64,000 bases of DNA, taken from positions 3,566,001 through 3,630,000 of the forward strand of contig NC_012881.1 in the NCBI RefSeq assembly GCF_000023445.1. Direction: 5' to 3'. Below, in pieces: positions 49,660 to 58,925 of the stretch. Under the pieces are notes generated by a model that was not told where the DNA came from, ran no database searches, and saw nothing but the letters and a program-made list of their open reading frames with translations. Position 1 is the stretch's first letter. Every line of letters starts with the position of its first letter. The position numbers and the translations under genes were made by a program. Source of the DNA: Maridesulfovibrio salexigens DSM 2638 (GTDB taxonomy: Bacteria; Desulfobacterota; Desulfovibrionia; Desulfovibrionales; Desulfovibrionaceae).

Positions 49660-50511
49660 CTAGCAAAGACGCGGCCTGCTGGTATTGTAAAAATGCGTCA
49701 TGCGGGTCTCTGAACCTAAAAGATCTGATGGAGAATAGCCCGTATAGTTCTTAAAATCGTGTATAAAATGGGCCTGATCGTAATATCCGTGAGCAAGCGC
49801 ACAATCGAGCATGTTTGCATGATCACCGAGCAGGCAAGCCCGGACTGTCTGTTGAAATCTGGCAAGACACATGTACTGCTTGGGAGTTACCCCGACTTCT
49901 CTCTTAAACCTTCGCTGAAACTGCCTGATACCCAACCCCACACTTTCAGAAACCAATTTTGAATTTAGAACAGAATGCCCGTAATATAGACTATCAGCAG
50001 CAAAAGGTATCAGCCTCTCTTCATTAGATTCACAGACCAGATGAGCGATCAGGAAATCTTCAAGCAAAGCCACACGTTCATCAAAACTCCCTGCCTCAAC
50101 AATACGCTCTCCAAGCTCAGAAGCACTTTTACCGAACAAATCCACACCGCTTGCCAGTGTATCCTTTATTTCAAAAGGAGATATTTTACAGAACGACCTG
50201 AACATCCCGGTCTTGAACCTTATGGAGATAAATCCGGAAGTCTCCATAGGAAAAAAAGTAGCAACCTTTGAACGCAAACAGACCAGATGACTAGGCGATA
50301 AAAAGCTTTTGGCGCCTGCATCAAGTTCATACGTAAACGGCTCACCATAATGGAAGAACAATTCCTTGCCAGTACCCGGCAAAATTCGAGGCAACGCCTC
50401 GTCCGAGAGGGACTGCCCTGACCACTCCCAGTAACGGTCCACATAAGGCTGCAACTCTTTTCGCGGATAGCGCCATCGGTTTAACGGCTTATATTCTAAT
50501 CTTTCAGACAT
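49660..50511 (-). CDS. AraC-family transcriptional regulator
   Basis: A 283-residue protein: an N-terminal sensor-like domain (RYPRKELQPYVDRYWEWSG, LPGTGKELFFHYG) of the type found in DUF6597 regulators, then an AraC double helix-turn-helix (about 165-270: SVGLGIRQFQRRFKREVGVTPKQYM, CALAHGYYDQAHFIHDFKNYTGYSPSDLL). It likely controls the ABM gene and itself. Effector unknown. Confidence 0.9.
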   Translation of the reverse strand: MSERLEYKPLNRWRYPRKELQPYVDRYWEWSGQSLSDEALPRILPGTGKELFFHYGEPFTYELDAGAKSFLSPSHLVCLRSKVATFFPMETSGFISIRFKTGMFRSFCKISPFEIKDTLASGVDLFGKSASELGERIVEAGSFDERVALLEDFLIAHLVCESNEERLIPFAADSLYYGHSVLNSKLVSESVGLGIRQFQRRFKREVGVTPKQYMCLARFQQTVRACLLGDHANMLDCALAHGYYDQAHFIHDFKNYTGYSPSDLLGSETRMTHFYNTSRPRLC

Positions 50512-50550
50512 ATATTGAAATCAACTCTTACTGGCGCTCTTTCTGTCTTT

Positions 50551-52221
50551 CTAACAATCAAGCAAACGTTTAATAATCAACCCGGACTCATCACGTCCCC
50601 GCAAAGCCATGCTAAAAGCCCTTTCCTGACCTCGCTCACTGGCAAGCTCACGCGCCAACACAAGCTTTTGCATACCATCATCAAGACGATAGCTATGTAA
50701 ATTGGTCAATGCCTGTTCAAAAAACAGCCTCCAGTCACTGGAATTCTGAGCTACAAGGGAGGCAAGAAAACCACCCCTAACCTGATCCAATTCCTTGCGA
50801 GGACGTAACATAACATCAATAAGACGCAGAACCTCGGCATCTTGCGGATCATTATCATAAATAGTCAGCAGACAATCCAGAGCTGTGTGCGGCAGATGGG
50901 TCTTGGATTTAAAAGGGAATCCTCCCCGAAAAACACGCTGATGCTTTTTAAGCTCTTTAGCCCAACAGATTAAAAGATCCTTTGGTTCCTTGGGCGGTAA
51001 CTTGGTATTGTTTATGGACTTCAGATGCCTGTACCAAAAAGCTTTTGCCGCATCCCAATTACCAAGACGCAATGCTGCTGCCGAACCGGTAAAATTTACC
51101 CCAAAAGAATCTTCGAACAACTTCCCGCCGAGCAAGTTCAGCAAATTTTCTTCCACTACCGAATTAGCATTGATAACTGTTTGCACGCGAAGCGTGGCAA
51201 CAACCACGTTCTCATCCTGACTTGAGGCGGCCAGCCGGGAAAGAACCTCGCGGACCGGCAAATCGAGCATGCCGGACTCCCACATGGACGCAATTGTTAC
51301 CGCCAGCCATTTTTCGGCTTCTGAAAAAGTCGCTCTGTTACGAGCTGTATCTTTAGCAAAATCCAAAATTTGTTCGGCTCGGTGGATTGGCAAATGCTCG
51401 GATTGAACACGCTTATGTGCAGCCTGCCCCATTTTTTGGATCAGATCATCATTGCCTAGATAAAATTTCAGCTTTTCTTCGAACTCCGCAGCATCCGCAT
51501 AGGTATCAATTTCCCGTCCCGGATCAAACAATGAAGCCTGTTCCTCACCAAGATCCTGAGTAAGCAGCAGGCTGCCACATGAAGTTCCTTCGAACAACCG
51601 AAAATTAACCTCTCCCAGAATCGATTCATTAGGAATGATTTTCGTATCCTGATACAAAGCCAGCATTTCACTGTGACTCAGGGACTGTTCGATAGGAAAA
51701 GGACGCTCCCCGACCCTGCTCTTGATAAAATCGACCATCCATTTACGGCCCGGACGCTGATCGCTCAACCTGCCCACGAAAGCTATTTCATTCTTACGGG
51801 AGGTAATGGGAGGTGAAGCCAAATCAAACGCAAATCTTGGTAGCCAGCGGACATCGGAAAGCCCTTCAAGCTTGAATGGTAGAACTAATGATTGCTGGGT
51901 AGACAAAACCTGATCAAACAGTCGTCCATATGTATTGTGCCAGTGTAAATTCAGATGCGGATCAGTAGCCCAGAAAAGAGTTGGGCAATCAAGGGTATCC
52001 AAACCTTGGATCAAAGTCCGTTTACCAAGACATTCAACCTGCAACACCAAGTCCGGACTGAAAGAATTCTTTTCTAGAATATCAGGTAGATTACAAAAGA
52101 GCTCTTCGCCCTGCGGAACGCTAAGTACGGCATGCCCCAATTGCTTTAAAGCGGCTACTCCTGCGCCAAACGGCCCTACAATACAAATATTGAATTTATC
52201 CTTCACGGTGCATAACCCCAT
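50551..52221 (-). CDS. CgeB-like glycosyltransferase with helical C-terminal extension
   Basis: A 556-residue protein. The first ~320 residues are a GT-B-like CgeB/glycosyltransferase family 1 domain (FNICIVGPFGAG, LFWATDPHLNLHWHN, NEIAFVGRLSDQRPGRKWMV, NESILGEVNFRLFEGTSCGSLLLTQDLGEEQ). The last ~230 residues are helical with paired W/A-rich repeats (RLGNWDAAKAFWYRHLKSI), TPR-like. Such proteins often glycosylate flagellin or surface polymers; the target is unknown. The start is ATG at 52221 or GTG five codons in. AraC is 40 bp downstream on the same strand. Confidence 0.75.
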   Translation of the reverse strand: MGLCTVKDKFNICIVGPFGAGVAALKQLGHAVLSVPQGEELFCNLPDILEKNSFSPDLVLQVECLGKRTLIQGLDTLDCPTLFWATDPHLNLHWHNTYGRLFDQVLSTQQSLVLPFKLEGLSDVRWLPRFAFDLASPPITSRKNEIAFVGRLSDQRPGRKWMVDFIKSRVGERPFPIEQSLSHSEMLALYQDTKIIPNESILGEVNFRLFEGTSCGSLLLTQDLGEEQASLFDPGREIDTYADAAEFEEKLKFYLGNDDLIQKMGQAAHKRVQSEHLPIHRAEQILDFAKDTARNRATFSEAEKWLAVTIASMWESGMLDLPVREVLSRLAASSQDENVVVATLRVQTVINANSVVEENLLNLLGGKLFEDSFGVNFTGSAAALRLGNWDAAKAFWYRHLKSINNTKLPPKEPKDLLICWAKELKKHQRVFRGGFPFKSKTHLPHTALDCLLTIYDNDPQDAEVLRLIDVMLRPRKELDQVRGGFLASLVAQNSSDWRLFFEQALTNLHSYRLDDGMQKLVLARELASERGQERAFSMALRGRDESGLIIKRLLDC

Positions 52222-52627
52222 AGAACTATGTCAAATCTACCGATGCCCACACGCAATTAATTATTTTTTAACTCAATACACTTTCAAAAACTTCAAGCCA
52301 AGCCGGATTCACCCTTAAATCAGTAAAAAGGACATAAATTTCAGCTGCCAATTATCCCCAGCAATTTAACATATGCTCTTTCCGCTCATTAATCAGCCGA
52401 TGCGCTTTAGAATCAAACCCATGACATATCGATTGCAAGTTAAAACAGTCTCACTTTCACACACTAAAAAAAGATTTAAATTCAAACACTTAAACGCTAA
52501 AAACATCCTCAATTTAATCATTATAAAACTTTTTTATCTTTATAATTGCGAGCAAGTGCGGTTTTACATAGAACCTTCTTCACGAAAGCGCTTTTAAGCG
52601 TCACTTAACACGCTTGAATATATATGC
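52222..52627. other. AT-rich gap before the lone tRNA-Asp
   Basis: 406 bp. It holds a perfect TATAAT at 52541-52546 with a poor -35, and at its right end a CTTAACACG...AATATATATGC segment matching the spacer between tRNA-Val and tRNA-Asp in the later units. A 74-codon Lys-rich open frame has no ribosome site and is not called. Confidence 0.6.
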
Positions 52628-52704
<77 letters not shown>

Positions 52705-52714
52705 CTTTTCACGG

Positions 52715-52750
52715 GAAAGCCATCAATCGAAAGATTGGTGGCTTTTTCTT
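52715..52750 (+). terminator. tRNA-Asp terminator hairpin, copy 3
   Basis: GAAAGCCATCAATC-GAAA-GATTGGTGGCTTTTTC with further T. Confidence 0.87.
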
Positions 52751-52808
52751 TTTTGGTGTATCGAACACAACAGTATTGGAAATGATTTAAAAACATCACT
52801 CACTGCAA

Positions 52809-53264
52809 ATGACACTTCTTCACTCAGACACCCCACTAAGCTCAGGACCGGTTCACCTGCACCTTGAGAAAACCGTCCCGGTTCCACCGGATGGCGAACT
52901 AGTTCCTTTTTTCCACTTTAAAATCCTTAATGCCGAAAAAAACGTTGTCGGACATATTAATTTTCGCATTGGCAACACCCGCCATATCCTGAAATGTGCT
53001 GGGCATGTCGGCTATGAAATTCTTCCTGAACACCGGGGAAATTCACTGAGCTACCATGCCTGTCTAGCACTCAGAAAATTCATAACCTGCTTTTACAGCA
53101 GTATCATCCTTACTGTTAATCCTGAAAACGAAGCATCAATCAGGATAATCGAAAAACTTGGAGCAACTTTCAAATCTATGGAAGAAGTCCACCCTAACGA
53201 TCCTGCGTATAAAAGCGGTGCCAGAAAGAAGCAGTGCTACGTTTGGATACCAGATAAAAGTTGA
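52809..53264 (+). CDS. GNAT-family N-acetyltransferase
   Basis: A 151-residue acetyltransferase: central beta strands FFHFKILNAEKNVVGHINFRIG, the acetyl-CoA loop region VGYEILPEHRGNSLSYHACLALRKF (motif A) and NPENEASIRIIEKLGATF (motif B). It transfers acetyl from acetyl-CoA to an amine; the acceptor is unknown. No convincing ribosome site precedes the ATG. It lies directly after the lone tRNA-Asp unit. Confidence 0.82.
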   Translation: MTLLHSDTPLSSGPVHLHLEKTVPVPPDGELVPFFHFKILNAEKNVVGHINFRIGNTRHILKCAGHVGYEILPEHRGNSLSYHACLALRKFITCFYSSIILTVNPENEASIRIIEKLGATFKSMEEVHPNDPAYKSGARKKQCYVWIPDKS

Positions 53265-53413
53265 TTGAAGTCACCTTTCAATAGACCCAAAAGAGATTGG
53301 ATATACGTAGAACTCTATGAGAGGAAAAAGGGTAAGAGCCGAGTGATCATATTTTCAACTATTGATTTTCATTTCGACTAGCCACATAAAAATCAGGACA
53401 AAGGAGAGTCACA

Positions 53414-54106
53414 ATGAAGAATAAACGAGTGCTGGTTCTCAACATCCTTGGTGAAACAGCTTTCAAAATTAGTTTTGACAATAGGGTAGCCGAGGTATTT
53501 CAATCTCTAGGCATTACTTATGACACCGTATATCTGGCAGACATTGCGGATGTCTCTGAAATTGAAAGCTATACCCACCTGCTGATTTCCGGATCTGAAG
53601 CAAGCGTAACCGAAGAACACTGCTGGGATTCCTCCTTAGATTCAATTATTCGCAGCTTTATTGCGACAGAGAAATCGATCCTCGGGCTATGCTTCGGGCA
53701 CCAGTTTTTAATCAGGCATATTCTCGGCAAAGACCATGTGCGGAAATCACAAACCCCGGAAGTAGGCTGGACCGACATCTCCATATCCGGCAACCCGATT
53801 TTCAGCGGGGCCCCCACCTTGAAATCAGCAGTTCTTCATTTTGATGAAATCTGCGATTTGGATGAGCGGTTCGAAATCATCGCAAAATCAAACCGTTGTG
53901 ATATTCAAGGCTTTCAAATGAAAGGCAAGCACATCTGGGGGTTACAGTTCCATCCTGACTTTATGTATGAAGATATTGATAAATTTACCGGAATAATGCG
54001 GGATAACGTTACTAATTTTGAAGAAATTCACTGCCAGACACCTGTATCCTGCACTGAATTCGCGAAGAATGATGAGATCTTTAAAAACTGGATTGAAATA
54101 TCTTAG
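53414..54106 (+). CDS. Class I glutamine amidotransferase-like protein
   Basis: A 230-residue GATase1-fold protein with nucleophile elbow GLCFGHQ (Cys93) and catalytic GLQFHPDF (His180); the third triad Glu would be just after it but the residue there is Asp or Tyr. It is stand-alone, like GMP-synthase-like or gamma-glutamyl-hydrolase-like peptidases (PuuD/YgjG class). Amide substrate unknown. GGAGAG precedes the ATG. Its 3' end overlaps the convergent arylamine acetyltransferase by 4 bp. Confidence 0.82.
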   Translation: MKNKRVLVLNILGETAFKISFDNRVAEVFQSLGITYDTVYLADIADVSEIESYTHLLISGSEASVTEEHCWDSSLDSIIRSFIATEKSILGLCFGHQFLIRHILGKDHVRKSQTPEVGWTDISISGNPIFSGAPTLKSAVLHFDEICDLDERFEIIAKSNRCDIQGFQMKGKHIWGLQFHPDFMYEDIDKFTGIMRDNVTNFEEIHCQTPVSCTEFAKNDEIFKNWIEIS

Positions 54107-54918
54107 CTGTCTTCCTTATCCCTTGAAACAGGCTTCAATTCCCCATAGTCGGCATCCAGCTCTATCCCGAAGTACTTTTTCAGAATGTCCAGATACCCCT
54201 GCCCTTCCGGAAGATATAACTCTTGCACGTCATCCTTCTGAATCAATTTAAGCCTGTAATTGAATAAAACAGCCCAACCTTCTTCAAACGGCTTAACAGC
54301 GAAACGTGATGTAGTGAAAAAAGAATGCGGGCTTGTTGATGTATAATGATTTCCGTAGGCTATATCAGCCTTGCAGACATATTCCATGTCAAAGCTATAT
54401 AGATTTTTCCACTGTTCCCCTTCAAGCTTTTGCACCATTGTCCCGAACCGGCCTCCATCTATCAAACGGAATGACTGCCCGCTAAACTCCTGCACCACCC
54501 CCAACTCCAGAAGCAAAGGACCAAGCGGAGTATCCTTTCCAAACCCCACATCGGCAATCCAATTACGCCCACCAATTTTAACAAGAGATATTTGATGCCC
54601 GCGACCGGAAGGTTCCCCCGTCAAGTGCACTCTTCCCAGAAGCGGACGGGCCTCAAAGCCCAAAGCCTGAAGTGCCATGAGAAACAAACTATTTACCTCA
54701 AAACAATATCCGCCCCGCGGACTGCACACCAATTTTTCAAAAATAAACGAAGGATCAAGGTCAATACCGCGGCCCAACTGAATATCGAAATTCTCTATCG
54801 GAATAGAGTATAGTTGCGTCTGCTGCAGAACTCGTAACCCTTGAGCTGTATTTGAAATATTATCTGATAGATGCAGACGTTCACGATATAAGCCTAAATC
54901 GAAATTAAAAGAGTCCAC
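54103..54918 (-). CDS. Arylamine N-acetyltransferase
   Basis: A 271-residue NAT with the Cys-His-Asp triad in context: SPRGGYCFEVNSLF (Cys72), GRGHQISLVKI (His108) and WIADVGFGKDTPLGPLLL (Asp123). It acetylates arylamines or hydrazines from acetyl-CoA, or acts as an amide synthase. I chose the GTG at 54918 with GGAGGG six bases upstream; the upstream open frame has no ribosome site and is unlike family N-termini. Confidence 0.9.
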   Translation of the reverse strand: MDSFNFDLGLYRERLHLSDNISNTAQGLRVLQQTQLYSIPIENFDIQLGRGIDLDPSFIFEKLVCSPRGGYCFEVNSLFLMALQALGFEARPLLGRVHLTGEPSGRGHQISLVKIGGRNWIADVGFGKDTPLGPLLLELGVVQEFSGQSFRLIDGGRFGTMVQKLEGEQWKNLYSFDMEYVCKADIAYGNHYTSTSPHSFFTTSRFAVKPFEEGWAVLFNYRLKLIQKDDVQELYLPEGQGYLDILKKYFGIELDADYGELKPVSRDKEDS

Positions 54919-54969
54919 GCCACCCTCCTTAAACCGGGTTTGTCTAAAAAACAGCAACAAGCACCGCAC

Positions 54970-55252
54970 CTAAGTTGATTTAACTTATAAAGTCATAACC
55001 AGCATCACTATGATCTTCCATTAAAATCATCAAACGCCCCAGCAAAATCAACAACTCTTTTTCTTATTGCTTCCGCCACCGCTCTACGGTAGCTTAAATT
55101 CCGGTCAGCAGTTCACCGAGGCGCCGTCACCCTTTTGGGAGCTAAACCTGCTACAAATCAATTCCATTCGACACTTATCCTGTGCCGAGTCGGAAGGACG
55201 GCCACCGGCAATCCCATTTTTTATGCGGTAGGCACAAAAACAAGGATAAGCC
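54970..55252. other. Intergenic region with GC-rich structured stretch
   Basis: 283 bp. From 55075 to 55215 the DNA is markedly GC-richer than its surroundings, with short inverted segments (for example GCCGAGTCGGAAGGACGGC). It directly precedes the DUF2087 gene. It may be a structured leader RNA or a gene remnant; I cannot assign it to a known riboswitch. Confidence 0.35.
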
Positions 55253-55771
55253 ATGTCACGAACACTACTCCCACTCATCATTAACGATGTTTCCGCTTTG
55301 TCGCGCAATCTGCGCAGACAGCTGGAAGATGCTGAACGCATTCCCAGTCACGTGGAAATGCTAAATCTGCTGGCTAAAGCCGGAGGTTACAAAAACTTTC
55401 AGCACCTCAAAGCCACACAAGCTATACCCCGAAAACAGGAAACAACGCCCCTCGACTTGAAGCGGGTGCAAAAGGCCGTTCGCTACTTCGACCTTAACGG
55501 AAGGCTTCAACGCTGGCCGAAGAAACATAATCAACGTGTTCTCTGCCTATGGGTACTTTGGTCCCGTCTGGCAGCCCGCACTGCTCTGACAGAGCTTGAA
55601 TTGGATGAACAATTGATTCTGAACCATTCATTCTGCGACCACACCATGCTGCGTCGCTGGCTGGTGGATGAAGGGCTGATTTCAAGAACTCCTGACGGGA
55701 GAGAATACAAGCGAGTAGAATCTCGTCCTCCGCTGGAAGCTGTGGAACTGATCAGACAGATCAATCAATAA
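55253..55771 (+). CDS. DUF2087-domain protein
   Basis: A 172-residue protein. The N-terminal half is helical (RNLRRQLEDAERIPSHVEMLNLLAKAGGYKNFQHLKA), resembling small DNA-linked helical domains. The C-terminal half has the DUF2087 pattern: YFDLNGRLQRWPKKHNQRVLCLWVLWSRL, ELDEQLI, HTMLRRWLVDEGLISRTPDGREYKR, which is winged-helix-like. Probably a DNA-binding regulator. AAGGAT precedes the ATG. Confidence 0.85.
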   Translation: MSRTLLPLIINDVSALSRNLRRQLEDAERIPSHVEMLNLLAKAGGYKNFQHLKATQAIPRKQETTPLDLKRVQKAVRYFDLNGRLQRWPKKHNQRVLCLWVLWSRLAARTALTELELDEQLILNHSFCDHTMLRRWLVDEGLISRTPDGREYKRVESRPPLEAVELIRQINQ

Positions 55772-55776
55772 AAAAA

Positions 55777-55805
55777 GGTGCCGTACTTAAATGTCGGCAC
55801 CCTTC
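55777..55805. terminator. Terminator between the DUF2087 and methyltransferase genes
   Basis: GGTGCCG/CGGCACC with an 11-base loop and A- and T-rich flanks, between convergent genes. Confidence 0.8.
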
Positions 55806-55807
55806 TT

Positions 55808-56884
55808 TTATTTAAAACAAAGATAGTGGCTGTTAAAACCGTCTTCAGGGATATCATTCACCTCTACCCGCCTGAATCCGGCCTCCTTGCACATAGAGAC
55901 AGCTTTTTCCCGGCCCCACATCATGCCCAACCCGGTTCCTCCGTCCACCAAACCGACCGGCATGCAATGCATCAGGCTGACCGTATAAAGAAATGATCCC
56001 ATGGGATGGCCCATATTTCCACCGACCGAAGAACTTGCCTTGATATCGATCATGGAGAAGACCCCATCGGGTTTGAGCATCTTATGGATATTGCACAATG
56101 CCTCGAAGGGACGGGTCTGATCATGAATGGAATCAAAGGCGGTGATGTAATCAAATTGCTCCGGCTCAGCATTATCACCGGCAGCATCCTGAAACTGGAA
56201 CAAAATATTTTTCAGCCCCAGTTTCGCAACCCGCTTACGCCCGTTACCAAGCGACTCTTCCGAAATATCAATGCCTGTAAATTGCGAAGCAGGGAAAGCC
56301 TGCGCCATTACCTCAAGAGCCACTCCTTCCGCACAGCCGATATCGCATACTGAAATGCCATCTTCCATACGCCGGACCATCTCGCCACCCAACACTGATG
56401 GTAGAAAGGTCTGTACAAGCACATCACGATGCTTGGCGTCAGCCAACTGCTCCATGAACGAATAAAATCTCGGATATCGCTCATAGGGTATCCCAGCACC
56501 GCTCTTCATACCATCAAGCACCCCCGTCCTTGCGCAATCAGTAAGCAAAGGAATCTCCTGCGTATAAACCCCGAGATTTGAATTTCCACCGGAGCGACAA
56601 AGAAACGGGATATAATCCTTAGGCAGTTCAAATAATTCCCGCCCTTGAGCATCGGAACGCACCTCGACAATGCCTCCGCAAACCATTACTCCCAACCACT
56701 CACGCAGATACCGTTCGCTTACTCTGCCCTTTTCCGCAATAGCCGAACAAGATGACGGAGCATCCATATCGGCAAGTGCTTCAAACAAACCTGCCTCATA
56801 GCCGATACCCATAGCCAGGTTGAGAGCCCCATAATTCAATATATCGCACATTTTGTTGCTGAATTTTTCAGCCTTATCACTCAT
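55808..56884 (-). CDS. SAM-dependent methyltransferase with N-terminal winged helix
   Basis: A 358-residue protein: a winged-helix dimerisation domain (about 20-100: LFEALADMDAPSSCSAIAEKGRVSERYLREWLGVMVCGGIVEV) then a class I SAM domain with SVCDIGCAEGVALEVMAQAFPASQFTGIDISEESL and YITAFDSIHDQTRP. This layout matches Rv2258c-like and small-molecule O-methyltransferases. Substrate unknown. Confidence 0.85.
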   Translation of the reverse strand: MSDKAEKFSNKMCDILNYGALNLAMGIGYEAGLFEALADMDAPSSCSAIAEKGRVSERYLREWLGVMVCGGIVEVRSDAQGRELFELPKDYIPFLCRSGGNSNLGVYTQEIPLLTDCARTGVLDGMKSGAGIPYERYPRFYSFMEQLADAKHRDVLVQTFLPSVLGGEMVRRMEDGISVCDIGCAEGVALEVMAQAFPASQFTGIDISEESLGNGRKRVAKLGLKNILFQFQDAAGDNAEPEQFDYITAFDSIHDQTRPFEALCNIHKMLKPDGVFSMIDIKASSSVGGNMGHPMGSFLYTVSLMHCMPVGLVDGGTGLGMMWGREKAVSMCKEAGFRRVEVNDIPEDGFNSHYLCFK

Positions 56885-57087
56885 CAGAAAATCTCCATGT
56901 ATATATTATTCCTATCAACTCTCCATATTCCTTCCCCAAAAAGCAACATTAAACTATTAAACATCAAAATGGCATAAGCCCCGCACCACTAAAATCCACC
57001 CGATCATGTTTGCATCCCTGTCAAAATAAGATATTACAGATGTACAAACAGACTAATCATCAACAACAAATTTTATGAGGTTTATGT

Positions 57088-58233
57088 ATGACTCTGCCCA
57101 CTGATTTTGCACCAGCTGAAAGAACTCCCTTGCCTGAACTTCAGGAGCTGGCAGACATCATAAAAAAAAATCCAATGACAGCAGCATTTCATGCTCAGCC
57201 CGTCCCCTTGTTGATGATCAATAATTGCCGCCAGACGGTATTCTGCAACTCATCATTCCAATCAATAGCGAAAAGCAAAAGTCCATATGAAACAGTCGGC
57301 CTTAGACCGGGTGAGGCATTAGGCTGCATCCACTCTGTTGCGCATGAAGGGGGGTGCGGAACAAGCATATTCTGCCGTGACTGCGGGGCCGCAGCATCAA
57401 TCATTAAATCCCTTGAAGGTAAAGCCCACACAGAGGAATGCCATATCTTAAGAAAATCCGCCGACTTCAATGAAGCATTAGATCTGCAGGTTTTCACATC
57501 TCCCTTCAAATATGAAGAATACGAACTTGTCATTTTTACAGTGCTCGATATCAGTCATGAAAAAAGAAGGAAGAACCTTGAGCATCTGTTTTTCCATGAT
57601 GTTTTGAATCTCGCAACAGGACTCAGATATGCATCGCAAATGCTTTGCCGAAGCTCCGCATCAGACAGAATCCATGAGCAGTGTCTAAAAATGGACAACA
57701 CTATTTCTCAGCTGACAGAAGAAATTCAAGCCCAGCGAGATCTCGGTAAGGCCGAAGAAGGAAAGCTTAAAGTCGCCATCAGGCCGACCTCCAGCAAAGG
57801 TACACTGAAAAAAATTTGGGATATGTACAGCAGCCACCCACTCTGCGCTGACCGCCAGATACACATAGAAGAATTTGAGGACTTCTATTTTAATACAGAT
57901 CCTACAATTTTGATCAGGTCTTTAGGAAATATGGTCAAAAACGCACTTGAAGCTTCCGAAGCGGGAGAAACAATAACATTAGGCTGCCAAAAAGACGGTG
58001 AGCAAGCACACTTCTGGGGCCATAACAATTGTTTCATTCCTGCAAAAAGCCAGCGCCAAATTTTCAAACGCTCTTTTTCCACTAAAGGAGAAGGAAGAGG
58101 TCTGGGAACGTACAGTATGAAGCTGTTAATAGAAAAGCACCTGCAAGGGAAAGTGTGGTTTGAATCCACCCCTGAAAAGGGCACTGTTTTTTCAATATCA
58201 ATTCCTATGAATGAGGAACAAACAACGGAGTAA
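57088..58233 (+). CDS. Soluble PAS sensor histidine kinase with Cys/His cluster
   Basis: A 381-residue cytoplasmic kinase. The PAS domain (about 35-155) carries Cys80, His82, Cys90, Cys96 and Cys99 in GCIHSVAHEGGCGTSIFCRDCG, which could bind Fe-S, heme or zinc. The phosphoacceptor region has FFHDVLNLATG (His170), a variant H-box with Asp after His. The ATPase domain has an N-box NMVKNALEAS and G-box GEGRGLGTYS. No receiver is attached. GAGG precedes the ATG. A SpoIIAA-like gene follows after 3 bp, so the pair probably acts together. Confidence 0.85.
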   Translation: MTLPTDFAPAERTPLPELQELADIIKKNPMTAAFHAQPVPLLMINNCRQTVFCNSSFQSIAKSKSPYETVGLRPGEALGCIHSVAHEGGCGTSIFCRDCGAAASIIKSLEGKAHTEECHILRKSADFNEALDLQVFTSPFKYEEYELVIFTVLDISHEKRRKNLEHLFFHDVLNLATGLRYASQMLCRSSASDRIHEQCLKMDNTISQLTEEIQAQRDLGKAEEGKLKVAIRPTSSKGTLKKIWDMYSSHPLCADRQIHIEEFEDFYFNTDPTILIRSLGNMVKNALEASEAGETITLGCQKDGEQAHFWGHNNCFIPAKSQRQIFKRSFSTKGEGRGLGTYSMKLLIEKHLQGKVWFESTPEKGTVFSISIPMNEEQTTE

Positions 58234-58236
58234 AAC

Positions 58237-58593
58237 ATGATTGAAATGATTGAAATCGCTCCCAAAGTGTTAGGACTCAGAATCAACGGTAAAATTAACG
58301 AAGAAGACATGGAGAAAATGCTCTCCGTTTGCAAAGCAAAGATGAAAGACGAAGAAAGAATCGCCGTCTATGTTGAAGTTGAAGAAATAGGTGGCATATC
58401 TTTCAATGCCCTGATTGAAGATTTGAAATTTGCCCTGCCCAACCTTAAGCGTTTTTCCAAGAAAGCTGTGGTTTCAGATATTAAATGGCATGAGCCGCTG
58501 ATCAAAGTCGGCGACAAACTTTTTCCCTCAATTGAGGTCCGCCATTACAACCAGGATCAAAGAGCTGAAGCCCTTAAATGGGTACAGGAATAA
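58237..58593 (+). CDS. SpoIIAA-like (STAS-type) protein
   Basis: A 118-residue SpoIIAA-like/STAS_2 domain: MIEIAPKVLGLRINGKINEEDMEKML, RIAVYVEVEEIGGISFNALIEDLKFAL, AVVSDIKWHEPLIKVGDKLFPSIEVRHYNQDQRAEALKWV. Related domains bind lipids or partner proteins. CGGAG lies inside the end of the kinase gene, 3 bp spacing, so translation is coupled. Confidence 0.85.
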   Translation: MIEMIEIAPKVLGLRINGKINEEDMEKMLSVCKAKMKDEERIAVYVEVEEIGGISFNALIEDLKFALPNLKRFSKKAVVSDIKWHEPLIKVGDKLFPSIEVRHYNQDQRAEALKWVQE

Positions 58594-58622
58594 ATTTCTG
58601 AAACTTTTTTTAAAAAAACCTG

Positions 58623-58651
58623 TTGACAACTTGAGCGAGTATCTTTAGAAC
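58623..58651 (+). promoter_or_regulatory. Candidate promoter of the second tRNA-Val/Asp unit
   Basis: TTGACA, 17-bp spacer, TAGAAC, 15 bp before tRNA-Val. Nearly identical to the 63351 element. Confidence 0.55.
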
Positions 58652-58665
58652 TGATTCCTCACTGG

Positions 58666-58741
58666 GGGCGGATAGCTCAGTTGGGAGAGCATCGGCCTTA
58701 CAAGCCGAGGGTCACAGGTTCGAGCCCTGTTCCGCCTACCA
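58666..58741 (+). tRNA. tRNA-Val (UAC), unit 2
   Basis: 76 nt, same body as the copy at 48322, anticodon UAC, encoded CCA. Confidence 0.97.
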
Positions 58742-58783
58742 CCTCAGAATTTAAACGGTGCTTAACACGTTTAATATATATGC

Positions 58784-58860
<77 letters not shown>

Positions 58861-58870
58861 CTTTTCGCGG

Positions 58871-58904
58871 AGAAGCCATCAATCTTAAGATTGGTGGCTT
58901 TTTC
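58871..58904 (+). terminator. tRNA-Asp terminator hairpin, copy 4
   Basis: AGAAGCCATCAATC-TTAA-GATTGGTGGCTTTTTC, followed by T-rich sequence. Confidence 0.87.
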
Positions 58905-58925
58905 TGTTTTTGACTTCTGATCAAA

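Noticed and set aside
52373-52597. A 74-codon open frame before the lone tRNA-Asp
   Set aside because: Lys/Phe/Ile-rich translation of AT-rich DNA, no ribosome site, no motif.
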